64,000 bases of DNA from Scalesia atractyloides. Lineage: Eukaryota > Streptophyta > Magnoliopsida > Asterales > Asteraceae. Below are positions 45,512-57,618 of this stretch, piece by piece. The stretch is taken from contig CAMTDV010000017.1 in assembly GCA_947069175.1 (NCBI GenBank), forward strand, positions 53,887,137 through 53,951,136. Reading direction: 5' to 3'. The translations under genes and the position numbers were made by a program. Position 1 is the first letter of the stretch; each line of letters begins with the position of its first letter. Below the pieces are notes generated by a model. That model made no database searches. It saw only the letters and a list, made by a program, of their open reading frames with translations, and had not been told where the DNA came from.

Positions 45512-45935
45512 TGTAGGAACGTCCACGATTAGCACATGAACCTAAATTTGTTATCTATTGTCCATTTAGGCGGAAACTAATGGCAAGTTAACCAAATAAC
45601 AAGAATTACTCATTTAAACGTTGTTTTCATTGATCTAAAGTTCAATACATTCGAAAACCGGATCCGACAGAGCTTCGCCGTCTTTGTGCCAAAATCTATG
45701 AAGTTACAAATGAAATCACCAAGGCACCTATATATAGTTACACAAGTTCGCTGGTGGGAGATTGAGTTCGGGCGAACTTGACCTAGTCAAGTGCGGCCGA
45801 ACTTGACATCACTAAAACCATCTCCAGCGAACTTAGCCTTTTTCCCATTTAAATATGCCTCGTTTCTAACAGAATAAGCTCTAATCACTCAGACTCGATA
45901 TATAATGACGTAGGCAATAGACACATGCACCAACA
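45512..45935 (-). repeat. Outer LTR of C, 5' side
   Basis: 424 bp, the same length as the partner LTR and nearly identical to it. Paired palindromes start at 45764 and 45789, 25 bp apart, and TATATATA lies near 45730. It is followed on the minus strand by the PBS of internal region 2. Confidence 0.92.
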
Positions 45936-46059
45936 CTTGCCCAATATTCTGGTTGGCTTCACATTGTTCCAAGGTAGTATTAACGTGTTGGGCTATGAGT
46001 TGTGCCAACTCTTCTGGGGTGGTAGGTAGTCTAGTACCCTGTCTCGCTTTTGGCGGCAT
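45936..46059 (-). pseudogene. gag: Gypsy B gag, N-terminus
   Basis: It starts with the ATG at 46059 (MPPKARQGTRLPTTPEELAQ) and continues to NQNIGQ, where element C interrupts. The Met-Pro-Pro basic start and the AQLIAQHV helix match gag starts of A and D. It is open throughout. Confidence 0.85.
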
Positions 46060-46382
46060 CTTGTCATTTCTATTATTGTAATAACAATATCAACATAAGA
46101 CGTTATTTAAATATTTCAATCATTAAATAATAGTGGACTAAACAATACACATGCATCCACATAATAATGAGAATAACTTAACCAAAAGAGAACCATATCA
46201 TTGATATTTATCATGGAAATTACAATGCTTGTTCGTAGTACAACTACCAACCAAAATTTGGTGTGACATAATCAACCACCAATAACAAGTCTAGATGAAA
46301 TTTCCACCTAAATATCCAAAAATTTGGCACGCAAGCCAATATAAGGGTTTATCAAAAGAGACAACACAAACAACAACAACAA
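46060..46382 (-). other. Spacer between pre-gag ORF and gag in B
   Basis: This is a non-coding AT-rich stretch with AAC-rich runs near 46360-46380. No gene or clear signal is seen. It may carry whatever allows gag translation downstream of the pre-gag ORF. Confidence 0.6.
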
Positions 46383-46898
46383 TCACTTCTTCAAACCCGC
46401 AAACTCTAGAAGCTTCCTCACAAGCTCCTCCAACTCTACTATCCTCCAGTGCATCTGATCTATAGCACTGTCATCCAAATCCTTCAGCTCATCAAACCAA
46501 TCCACCTGCCCCTCTAAATCCTTCACCTTTTCCTTGGTCGCCTCTAGATCTCCACGTTTGGCCCCCAACTGACGGTCGTAATGAGAGCATCGGTTAACCC
46601 ACACTCCTTTCTGCTTCTTCGAAGCAGATGCGGTCTCAACTCTGGAAGTTGAAGCGATGTCTCCAGCTGGTCGTATCCTCTTCCTACGTCGAAAATAGAC
46701 CAAAAGAGGTGCAGTAGGAGCGCGCGACTCGATCGATGGAAATGACGACTCAGTAACAATGGGTGGAGGGATCTCAAAAGTGGGCTCAGCATCGACAGTA
46801 GATGAGACGACCAATGGATCTAATGGCTGAGCCGTAGCAATGGTAGCGTCTACTGCAGGTGCGATACTATAAGATCCTCCGATCAACGGAACACCTCA
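46383..46898 (-). CDS. Pre-gag ORF of gypsy B, C-terminal part
   Basis: The open frame reads Ala/Pro/Thr-rich sequence (SIAPAVDATIATAQPLDPLV), a basic patch (FRRRKRIRP) and a heptad-like end (LEATKEKVKDLEGQVDWFDEL, IVELEELVRKLLEFAGLKK). The upstream parts lie at 61166-61404 and 61923-61987. Counting each target duplication once, the three parts sum to 810 nt with no stop. Function is unknown; a basic patch plus coiled coil suggests a nucleic-acid-binding or oligomerising accessory protein. Confidence 0.65.
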
Positions 46899-49465
46899 TG
46901 TCACACCCCAACCGATGGCGGAAACATCGGAGTGAGACGTAAACGAGATTGCAAGAGACTTCAAACGCTATTAGCGACAATATTTAAAACAAAACCTATA
47001 TTTCATTCATTCAACAATAATATTGTCAAATTACATCATTTAGTCAATTACAACAATTTGGAAATTTAAAGACGAGTACAACATAAGCATAACAACAAAA
47101 TAATACAACATTTTAGCCTAACGTCTAAATGTGTATCTAGAGCATCATCACTACTCCCATTTCATGGCAATATCTTCATCAACCTGTAACATGTTAAAAA
47201 TACGAGTTCAATGCAAAAGCAAAGGTGAGTACACAAGTTTGGTGATACATAACATAAGTATAAAAATGTAACTCGAATCCACATGGTAATTGTAAACAAA
47301 GTTCATACTAATCATGCAATACTAGATCAAACCCCGAGATTCCACAAAAGTTTTAACGAGATCGAGCTTCCCTTGCCACAAAAGCGACAAGACTAAAATG
47401 AGAATGAATATCTTAACATAACCCCTACGGGAGGTGTGCTACTCGTATAACGCTATATATGACAAGTTGTCGTAGCTAAGTTAATGATCAAGCATGTATA
47501 ATCGAGCATGTATCTAGGCATAACAAGTATTCATGTAAAAGGATTGAGCATGTAAAAGCATGAGTTTGTGATATGTGTATTTTGATAGGTAAACATGTTA
47601 CAACCCAAACGTGGTTAAAACGGTAAATGGGTCGAGTGTACTCACAGTTTTGCTAAGTGTTCCACTTAAGTAATCCCGGGAGCTTTGTTGTGATGTTTAG
47701 AGTTTAGCACCTTGTCCTTCTACAAGAATAACGTAGGTATTAGTTAGGAGTGTAACGGTAGATTTGGATTATTCGAGCAAGATTATGGAGATAAGAATTA
47801 AAGTATTATGTATGAAAATATTCACTAAGACATAGCACTTGTTCTTGACAGTATGATAACCCGAAAAGGGGTTGATATGTTTTCATAGGTTCGAGACCTA
47901 TTAGAATCGTGACAAGGAACTACGTACTTTAGTGATAAACTTATTAACTCGATAGATGATTACTTAGCCATTATCAAGGCTTCGGTTTTTAGGATTGTAC
48001 TATAGTCCATAATATATACCTGGTAATAAGATCACGTAGGAGGTGGGAGGATGAACCATCCACTTTGGTACCTCTAAGTATTCAAGAAAGTCAAGCATGG
48101 AGGTAGGATGACGAACATCCATTTAACCTCGTTATATGATTCACCGCTACACGAGTTGTCATAGACAACAAGGAGAGTCATGAATGAGAATAATACAAGA
48201 ATGAAATGACAAGAATTGTAAGTATGTCACCATAATACCAAGTAGCCAATGAATACAACCCGGAGAGCACACGAGGACACATGTCAACGGCTTGGCGGGG
48301 TTGTGACACTTTAGGACTAGCAAACTACTTCAGATGATGATGAAAATCATCAAGTGATGTGTGGTCTCAATGTTTAGGATAGCCAAAGCTAACCTTGGTG
48401 GACACACATGAACAAGTCTATGAACTTGCATCACTTGTGAGCTAAATGCTCTATGAAAACAGAATTATTGTGAAGTTTAAACCTCTTGTTTGATTGTCTC
48501 AACCTTTTTTTAAGCCTAACCACAAGAAGTGTTGTAAGCATTCAGACATAGGTTTGAGATGAGTTTGACTCAAGTTGATAAACATAAACAAAGTTTGAAA
48601 GAGTTTGAAAACAAACATAAAGTTTTAGACAAGTTAGGGGCATTTCCATGTCTGGATTCTCCATGGAGAACCATTGGATTCAACCCTAATGATTATCCAA
48701 GTAATATGGAAGAAGAATCAAGTAAAAAGACCAACTTTTGAGCAAGTTATGCTCACTTTTGTGAAGAAGGTATAATCTGCCCAAAAATTATGTTCAAGGG
48801 TGTTCTTGAGGTGATTAGAGAGTGATTTTGATGAGATTAGGAGGTTGTGAAAGTGGAAAATGAATTGAAATTTATAAGGATGAGTTTAGGGTTGATGGAA
48901 GGTGTTTAAATGGGGTTAAAGGTGATTGGGGAGATGAGTTTGAGTGGGATCCTTGCATAATTCGCGAGCCAAAACACTTTCTGCCCGCCCAGCATGCCTT
49001 ACGGGTCGTAAGGGCTTCTCCCTGCGGTCCGTAAGGACCTGGTCCGGGTGAGAAATTTGTTTTTTCTTGATTTGTCCAAAGGTGACGGGTTTTGATGATT
49101 ATATACGTTATCTTATGATATGTTAAGGATAATTAAAGTGTTACAAGCTTATATATCATGTTATGATGTATGCACATGTAAGTATTGATCAAGATCAAGT
49201 ATCCACATTGAGTATAAAGTATGTATCATGCATAAATGTCGCGCATTATCAAGTATATCACGTATTCAAGTATGTGCATCATGTATAAGTATTGTATGAA
49301 CAAGTATAGCAAGTATAGGAGCAAATTGTATATTTCCATTATGATTAAATTCTCGATTACAACGTTTTCAACGGAATGAAGATTACAAATACAAAGATTT
49401 CCGAAAATAGAATTACAACACGAGCTTGCTATAACTAGAAAGTTTAGAAAACGCGAGGCGTTACA
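46899..49465 (-). repeat. 3' LTR of gypsy E
   Basis: The minus strand starts TGTAACGCCTCGCG at 49465 and ends CATCGGTTGGGGTGTGACA at 46899. A palindrome-rich segment (CTTACGGGTCGTAAG and GCGGTCCGTAAGGACC) lies at 48997-49048. The 5' copy differs only by scattered substitutions and small indels. Confidence 0.92.
48559..48741 (+). other. 60-codon open frame in the E LTR (antisense)
   Basis: The frame is kept in both LTRs (here and at 60249-60431) with three residue differences (Cys/Gly, Asp/Gly, Met/Val). It starts MSLTQVDKHKQ and has a polar Lys/Glu-rich composition. It opposes the element's own transcription. Conservation between two recent LTR copies is expected anyway, so coding is not shown. 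Confidence 0.25.
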
Positions 49466-49502
49466 GTCTCCCTTCCTTTAGGAAATTTCGTCCCGAAATT
49501 TA
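49466..49502 (-). promoter_or_regulatory. Polypurine tract and hairpin of gypsy E
   Basis: AAATTTCGGGACGAAATTT (minus strand, 49483-49501) is a perfect inverted repeat with a 3 nt loop. The tract AAAGGAAGGGAGAC and the LTR start TGTAACGCC follow. It is identical in sequence to the hairpin of gypsy A although the LTRs differ. Confidence 0.82.
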
Positions 49503-49504
49503 GG

Positions 49505-50662
49505 AAGATGCAACGAAGAGATGCAGATACTTAGTCTTCATATCACTCTCGAGTTCCCAAGTAAACTCGGCACCACGTTTCCCTTCCCAACAGACTTCCA
49601 CGATAGGGATCCGACTGCACCGTAGCTGCTTGACTCCTCGGTCCATGATTTCGACCGTTTTTCCACAAAATGCAATGTCTCATTGATTTGAAGATCTTCG
49701 AGCGGAACTTGAAGTCCTTCTTCGGCTAGACATTTCTTGAGATTTGAAACATGAAACACAGAATGAACATTGTTGAGCATTTGAGGTAGATCCAGTCGAT
49801 ATGCTACCTTGCCAATCCCTTCCAAGATCTTGAAGGGACCTACGTAGCGAGGAGCGAGTTTGCCTTTCTTACCAGAACGGACAACGCCTTTCCAAGGAGA
49901 CACCTTGAGAAGTACATGATCACCTATATTAAATTCCAAAGGTTTGCATCTTTTGTCGGCTTCATGCTTAAGGAGATTATCACGTATTTGTAAGATCTTG
50001 TCCGTTGTCTCTTGTATAGCTCGGGACCGGTGATTTGTGCGTCTCCAATCTCGTGCCAACAAATAGCTGAACGACACTTGCGACCATACAATGCTTCCAA
50101 TGGAGCCATTTGAATACTAGCGTGATAACTATTGTTGTACGAGAATTCAACCAAGGGTAAGTGCGAATCTTAACTGCCGCCAAAATCGATTACGCATGAC
50201 CGAAGCATATCCTCCAAGGTTTGGATAGTACGCTCGGTTTGACTATCAGACTGAGGATGAAAAGCGGTGCTAAGATTTAGCTGAGTGCCAAGGGCGGTTT
50301 GAAAAGTTTGCCAAAGGCGAGAGGTGAGCATCGCGATCAGAAAAGATATCAAGAGGAGTACCATGGCGACTAATGATTTCATCTGTGTAGATACGAGCCA
50401 ATTTCTCGACTTTGTAATCTTCCCGAATGGCGAGGAAGTGCACGGATTTGGTCAAACGATCAATGATAACCCAAATGCTGTCATGACTAGACGAAGTACA
50501 AGGCAATTTCGTGATGAAATCCATAGCTATGCTCTCCCATTTCTAGACAGGAATTTCTTGTTGTTCGAGCAAACCAGAGGGACGTTGATGTTCTGCCTTG
50601 ACTTTGGAACACGTAAGACATTTGGATACGTAAAGAGCGATATCACGTTTCATCTCAGGCCA
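49505..50662 (-). pseudogene. Integrase and chromodomain of gypsy E
   Basis: The core pieces are 50270-50524 (MDFITKLPC, second Asp in FSDRDAHL), 50170-50382 (STAFHPQSDSQTERTIQTLED, Glu kept), 49924-50154 (FSYNNSYHASIQMAP) and 49538-50077 (KVSPWKGVVRSGKKGKLAPRY). The chromodomain (VKQLRCSRIPIVEVCW to KTKYLHLF) is read in another frame down to a stop near 49505. Frameshifts lie near 49660, 50150 and 50350. Confidence 0.88.
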
Positions 50663-51527
50663 CTAATATGATGCACGCAAATCATGGTACATCTTATCAG
50701 CTCTAGGATGGACGAAGTATCGGGATTTGTGGGCTTCACTCATCAAGGTAGACCGAAGATTGAGGCGATCGTGAATCCAAATACGACTATGGTAGTAAAG
50801 AATACCATCGGGTTTAGCCTCGAGCAGGTTTTCGACTCCACAATTTAATTCGTTATCGAGGTTACCCTCGTTAATGACGGTAAATTGTGCTTGTCGAATC
50901 AACTCGTTGAGTTTTCCCATGATTTGGTAGCAACGAACACTCTTAACACGAGTCTTACGACTAAGTGCATCGGCCACGACGTTCGCTTTTCCAGGGTGGT
51001 AGCGAATATCACAGTCGTAGTGGTTTAACAATTCTACCCAACGACATTGACGCATGTTGAGTTCCTTTTGATCAAAGATATGTTGGAGGCTCTTATGGTC
51101 GGTGAAGAATGTACATTTTGTACCATAGAGGTAGTGTCGCCAAATCTTTAATGCAAAAACAACTGCACCAAGTTCAAGGTCGTAAGTAGTGTAGTTTTTC
51201 TCATGTATTTTGAGTTGTCTCGACGCGTAAGCGATTACTTTGTCTTGTTGCATGAGTACGCAACCAAGACCCTGGTTAGAGGCATTGCAATACACAACGA
51301 AATTGTCGTTCCTATCAGGGAGAGTGAGAATAGGAGCATTACAAAGCATGTCCTTGAGCGTTTGGAAAGATTCCTCTTGTTCGGGACCCCAAACAAAAGG
51401 TTTATCTTTTTGAGTCAACGAAGTCAAAGGAATGGCAATCTTAGAGAAGTTCGAAGATGAAACGGTGATAATACCCAGCTAGGCCAAGAAACAAACGAAT
51501 TTCAGAGGGCGACTTAGGTGCAATCCA
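50663..51527 (-). pseudogene. RNase H of gypsy E
   Basis: 254 codons from MTSLTQKDKPFVWGPEQEE through FVVYCNASNQ, YASRQLKIHEKNYTTYDLELGAVVFALKIWRHY, KANVVADALSR, and into the integrase zinc-binding start. The first catalytic block reads CNAS where family members have CDAS, so a catalytic Asp is lost. The RT side is cut at 51527 by the solo LTR. Confidence 0.88.
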
Positions 51528-54500
51528 TGTCACACCCCGACCGCGTAAACAACAAACCGCGGCGGAAACGTCGGGGGTGGAGTAACAGAAGTATTGTTTC
51601 AACAACCATGGAAATTAAAGTTTTGTATTATTGATTAAAAACTGTTTACATTGTCTGGAATTTAACGGAAACATAACATAAATTTATTTGTCTTGCTAAT
51701 TTTTAAGTCACTAAAGCTCAAGTCCGCCTAAGTGTAGCATGACCAACCTCAGATATTAGCTCCTGAAATACATGTGAAAATAGGTACGCCAGCATAAAAA
51801 TGCCTGTGAGATACATAGGTTTTGTTGATGAAGATTCATGACTTGAAGTTAAAATAATAGTTTAACGAAAAGTAGTCATGAACCTTGTAAAATTTTTTCT
51901 TTTATAGAATCATATGAAAATCAAATGATTTAAAAGAAGGATGTATGGTTAAATAATTAACCGAATGAAAATGAATTGTATAAAATATTCCATATGTAAA
52001 ACAATGTCTTGTGAAATTTGTACCAAATGTGTCATGTCTTTGTCTTTGTCGAAGTAGTTTAAATAACGCTACGATATGTAATATCATGAAAGCACTTATA
52101 TATAGGAAGTACCAGAGGCGTATCCACCATGCTTTTATCATATTACACACATCTCGTTATTTAAATCACTTATCAAATAAACACCAAAAATGTCTTGTCA
52201 AACAAATGTCAAATGTCATGTGTAAACAATGTAATATGTCACAATGTTGGGTATAAACCATGTCTTGTATAACAAATATCTTGTATGGCAAGTAAAGAAA
52301 AAGACTTTACTCGAACCATAGGTATAATGTCGTGTATAACCAAATGTCTTGTACAAAACAATTTTTGAATAAACCAAAGTTTAAATCAAAAGTCATGTTT
52401 TGCAAAACCAATGCTTTATTTGATATGAACATTTATGTAGTTATGTTTATCGCATACATTCAAGCCTTGAGACTGTCGGATAAACCCTTATCAATTCAAA
52501 GGTTTATCAAAAATGTATTCGGATTCTGTCATTCCCTACTTCCAAACAACCTAGGAAGCGGGGAACGGGATTTGTCAAGTCCTATGGTACCATCACATAC
52601 TACCGGGCGGCATGATCAATGTTAATGAATGTATTATGTCCCGTTAAACAAACCAAATATCTTAGTCAATGTAAGCAATGTCATGAAAAATGTCTTTAAA
52701 TCATGTACTATGTATGCTAAGTCAACATACAAAGTAGGAATGTCCATAAAATCGATGTGCTAGCATGCTTGGTCAACGTACATAGCAAAATGTAATGTAA
52801 ATCAATGTGCTCATATGCTAAGTCAACATATCCCGCAAAAGATGTCTTTGAAATCAATGTGCTAGCACGCTCAGTCAACATACATAGCAAAACATAATTG
52901 AAATCATGTACTATATCTGTACTAGATGAACATATAAAGTATACGTCATGAAAGCGTGAAAACATGAAAGTATCGAGTAGGCACATGTGTTTCACCCCAA
53001 AATATTTGAAAAATATAAAAGAGGGGTCTATGTACTCACTTGGGTTTGCAAAAGTATCCTTGTTCAAGAAGAATGATAAAGCTCAAGAGTATGAGGAATC
53101 AAATGGTTCCTAAGATCGGATAACTATGTTAATAAGTTGGGACTTTAATCGGCGGATTGGATAGAATGATGTCTTATAAATCAAATGAGTGTTGGAACTC
53201 ATATGGTATGATTTAATAAACTCAACATTTTGATTTGGAAGTGATCCTAAGTTCTTTTGACCCGTAATGACCCGTTAAGGTAGTTTACGCTACTTTAAGG
53301 TGTCATTTGCGTAAACGCGTAATCGGATGGTTAAACATGTCCTATGATGAGTCTTAAATGCCTAAACATTTTTTAATAATGTTTTAATATCAGTTTATAT
53401 GTCAAAACTTTAGCCACATATGCTTAAAATGAATTTATGATCAAAAAGGGCATTTTGGTCATTTATAAAGGGCATAATAATGACCTATCTTAATACTAAC
53501 CAAACGACGTTACCATAAGGTATAACCTCAGAGGGTTATTCCCTATATAACTATCGTCACTACTATGGGTTTGGTCGGATCCTAAGATCGACCAAACGGG
53601 TCGGATTCGAAAGTCAAAGCGATGATCAAGACCGCTCGACTTACAATCCTAAACAAGCACTAAACTAAAGTGACGAGTTAGACATGTTTCACATGTCTAA
53701 CTTAGTTTATAAAACTGATTTGGTATCAAAACAAAGTGTTTTGACACCCGAAAATAGTTCCGTCGTATAATGCGCACTTTGCGCATTATTGACCGAAACC
53801 TTGACTCGTCACTTCGACTAGGAAAACGTGGTAATCAGTAGGTATAATCGCAAGGGATTATAACCTTCGTGATTACGATCACGTTGCAAAGTTCAATTGA
53901 ACTTTGACTTGACCAACTAATGGTCAAAACCGAAAGTCAAATAGTAAGTCAAACTGTTTGACTTTTAGCTCATAACAAGCTAAAAGAATGAAGAAGGCTT
54001 GGTTAGAGCACTTACTTGCACTCAAGGAAGCCAAGATTATTAGAAAAACTCAGATGGGAGGCCTCCTAATAAGGTAGCAACTCCACTTAGAGTTTAGAGA
54101 GAAGAAAGATGGAAATGAGCAAGAAATTTGTTTGAAGATCAAGGGTATTTATAGTTGTTGGAGAGCTTTAGGATCATGCCAAGTGTTAGGAGAAGTTGTA
54201 CGATCATTACAAGTGTTTAGTGAGGTGTTGCAACCAGGAGAAGTGTGGCAAAAATGAGTTATAGGTGTTAAGTCAAATGAACAAGAAGCTGCCAGGTATT
54301 TGCTGAATTCTGGCATCCCTCGCGCGTCGCGGGAGGTCTAGGTGACTCTCTCGCGTGGCGCCTGGGAATCCAAACTTTCAGAATTGACAGTTTTAGTCCC
54401 TACAGCCTAAAAACTTGTTTTTCGACGCGTTTTGGCACTTTTAACACCCGTTAACTCCATTTTAAGCTTTCTAAGGAAGATAAAGCATAGGGAACTTGAA

Positions 54501-55039
54501 ATATTTTGGATGTCAGTTCGTTTGGCCGTACGGTTGCGGTTTTCGTTAATTACGACGAAAATCGTAACGGACGCGCAAATGACCGTAAGCACGTAACGAA
54601 TGATATTTTTGAATTCCAATCATTAAAATGCTATATTTTAATGATTAAAAAAATTTTTGGCTGTGCGTATATGTTCCGGATTAGGAAATACGCGATTTGC
54701 CATAGTTTCGCAGAATTTGCAAAATAGCCCCTGAAGTTGCAAAAACATGCTTTTGCCATACCCAAAGCCCTCAAAACTTATTTCTAAGTTATGTAAAGGG
54801 TATTTAAGGTATGTTTAGCCTATGCCATTGTTCCGGAGTGTACGTCACGTTAAACGGATTACGTTTGCGTAATGGTTTGCGATTTCATTTCCATAAGTGA
54901 TTCGAAAGATCAGAATTGAACAAGGATTGAAAATATGAAATACCATATATAAATACACAAATCTTGGAATAAAACACAATGTTATAAAATTACAAAATCG
55001 TTTGGAATAGTACGATGATTAAAATACACAGATGTCACA
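51528..55039 (-). mobile_element. Solo LTR of the gypsy A family, 3512 bp
   Basis: On the minus strand it starts TGTGACATCTGTG at 55039 and ends GGTCGGGGTGTGACA at 51528. Perfect duplication ATCCA lies at 51523-51527 and 55040-55044. It matches the 3' LTR of gypsy A over much of its length in the opposite orientation. It separates the RT and RNase H of E. TATAAATA lies near 54147-54154 on the minus strand. No internal region remains. Confidence 0.93.
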
Positions 55040-55800
55040 ATCCAATTCTTCACAACTTCTATTCTTTGCAGGGTCAACATGAATACCGAGTTTATTGACG
55101 ATGTGACCTAAGAATTGAACCTCTTTTAGCCAAAATTCACACTTGGAGAATTTGGCATAAAGACGTTAGGTTTGCAAAAGCTGAAGAATGAGAAGCAAAT
55201 GTCGTCCATGTTCTTCTTTCATCTTGGAGTAGATTAGGATATCGTTGATGAATACAATGACGAAATGATCGAGAAAAGGCTTACACACGCGGTTCATGAG
55301 ATCCATAAACACTGCAGGTGCGTTGGTCAACCCAAAAGGCATGACCACGAACTCGTAGCATCCATAACGTGTGCGAAAAGCGGTTTTAGGTATATCTTCC
55401 TTGGAAACCCGAAGTTGATGGTAGCCAGAACGGAGATCAATCTTTGAAAAGCACTTCGCGCCTTGCAATTGATCGAACAAATCATCAATACGAGGAAGTG
55501 GGTATCGGTTCTTGACTGTAAGCTTATTGAGTTTACCATAGTCAATGCACATCCGAAAAGACCCATCTTTCTTCTTGACGAACAACACGGGAGCGCCCCA
55601 AGGGGAAGTACTAGGGCGTATAAAGCCTTTATTAAGAAGCTCTTGAAGTTGGCTTGATAGCTCTTGCATCTTCGAGGGTGCTAAACGATAGGGAGCTTTC
55701 GCAACAAGAGTTGCGCCAGGGATAAGATCAATACGAAAATCAATAGCTCGAGGAGGCGGAGGACCAGGAAGATCCTCAGGGAAAACAAAAGGAAACTCAC
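55040..55800 (-). pseudogene. Reverse transcriptase of gypsy E
   Basis: YRLAPSKMQEL, GFIRPSTSPWGAPVLFVKKKDGSFRMCIDYGKLNKL, YHQLRVSKEDIPKTAFRTRYG and VMPFGLTNAP are clear. The catalytic box reads FIND instead of FIDD (codon AAC at 55244-55246). The tail up to the solo LTR (55040-55165) is in another frame. Confidence 0.9.
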
Positions 55801-56270
55801 AAACGACGGGAACATCACTCATGCTAGGACCTTTGTCTTTCTTTTCCACAACATGGGCGAGAAAGGCAAAGTACTCCTTACGTAAGTACTTGTTCGCTTT
55901 GATGCACGACATGAGCTTGAGACCTTTAGAAGGTTTCTCGCCATAGACGTGTAGAGAATCACCTTGAGGAAGAGGGGGCGAATAAACTTTTCAGAACAAA
56001 CAACTTCGGCAACAACTCGCATAAGCCAATCCATGCCTAGTATGATGTCCAAACTACCCATTTGCATGGGAATGAGGTCAATGGAGAATGAATGATCGTT
56101 AAGAATCAAAGAGCAACCAGAGAAAACGGAATCAACGGAGATGTTTTTACCATTAGCTACTTCGACAGCGAAAGGATTAGGCATTTTAGATCGTTCGCAC
56201 TTAAGCAAGGGTTCAAATTCTAGCGACACTAAACTCCTATCGGCGGCAGTATCAAATAGACATGTAGCAT
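55801..56270 (-). pseudogene. Protease of gypsy E
   Basis: The active site reads LFDTAADRS: the catalytic Asp is present but the invariant Gly is Ala (56245-56247). FSIDLIPMQMGSLDIILGMDWLMRVVAEVVC follows. A frameshift near 55990 separates it from the RT frame. Confidence 0.87.
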
Positions 56271-57618
56271 AAATATGGTTTACAAGGAACGTACCAGTGA
56301 TGACGTCATTTGAGCTTTGAGCTTGAGCAGAGGTAAGCATGAAAGCTCGCCCCTTTGCAGGCTCAGGCTGCTGCTGCTGGTGCTGATGCTGCTGGTTGAG
56401 AAGAGGACAAACATTGGTGAGATGGTTGGGATCGCCACATTTGTAACATGCTCGCACAGGAGCATTTTGATGTTGGGGTTGAGTTTGGTTTGGGTTAGGG
56501 TTAGGGACAATGGCCTGGTTGCTTTGGGGTTGGCGACATTGGCTAGAAAGATGCCCCATCTAGTTACAGTTGGCGCACTTTCGACACGGGGTATTAGGGA
56601 GATGGTGGTAGGTGCAACGATCACACCTAGGCCAAGAGCCGGTGTAGCTTCGTTTGGGTGGATTGTTGTTTTGGGTGGAGGAGATGGCGTTTAAAGGTGT
56701 AGGGGCAGGCGGAGTGATAACCGCATTGTTTTGAACTGAAGCCTTCCGCTTCTTGTTCTTGAGGTTGTTCTTTTTGGGTTGAGGGGGAGGCGACTCGGTA
56801 GCGGTGGTATTGGCGGTGGCTTGGTGCGAATGTTTCGTAGGAACCTTTTCGTAGGCACCCTAAAGGATGCAGTTGTGGTTAAGCTGGATGGTTATGCTAA
56901 AGGCTTCTTCGAGGGTTCTTGGGTTTGTGGCGGCTACGTGATTCAGGATCACAGGCGAAAGCGAACGAATAAGCTTAGATATCGCCTTGGGAACCGTATC
57001 CACCTATCCAGGACAAACGATACTTAATTGTTTGAAGTGAGCGATCAGTCCTTCAGCATTGCTCCCCTGTTGGGTGAGGTTCCAGAATTTGTTTTCGAGT
57101 TTTTGGGTCTCGTGGGGAGGACAAAACTGGTCTATCATGAGCTGCTTGAGCTCGTCCCAAGTGAGAGCATGGGCTGTTTGGTTGCCACGCTTGTTGCGTT
57201 CCGTAGTCCACCACTCGAGGGCTCTCTGGCGAAAGACCCCGGTAGCGTTAAGGGTTCGAAGGTCGTCAGGGCACCTGCCCTGAAGAAAAGTAAGCTCCAT
57301 CGCGTCAAACCAATTGATCATGGCGGTGACACCGTCCATGCCAATGAATTCTACTGGTTTACAAGCCATGAAAGGCTTGAAGTGGAAGGATATTTTGGGG
57401 TTATCGGTTTTAGAGTCGGCAGAGGATTTGGGGGTTTCGGTGTTGATGGTTTGAAGCTGGCTAACAATATCAGGGATGACACGGGCCATTTGATCGGCCA
57501 TTTGCTCGGCAATAAGACTGATGAGTTCTTGCTTGGAGATGGAGTCCTCATTGTTGTTGTTGTTGTTGGGGCCCTTGTTGGACCTCTTGGATTTCTTGGA
57601 TGAGTTAGGAGAATTCAT
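56271..57618 (-). pseudogene. gag: Gag of gypsy E
   Basis: It starts at 57618 (MNSPNSSKKSKRSNKG, then an Asn run) and reads the core FKPFMACKPVEFIG, MINWFDAMELTF, ALEWWTTERN, FCPPHETQKLENKF. A TAG at about 57004 ends the frame. The remaining core (56630-57000) has frameshifts. One knuckle, CYKCGDPNHLTNVC, is intact near 56450; another precedes it near 56560 with a stop between. A Gln/His-rich stretch follows. Confidence 0.88.

Larger units (their letters stand above)
40780..45935 (-). mobile_element. Non-coding chimeric copia element C
   Basis: Outer LTRs of 424 bp each (40780-41203 and 45512-45935) are flanked by perfect duplication CTTGC (40775-40779, 45936-45940). A third LTR of a different family lies in the middle (43026-43522) without a target duplication. 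There are two primer-binding sites and two polypurine tracts, one set per half. No gag or pol is encoded, so the element depends on others. Confidence 0.85.
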
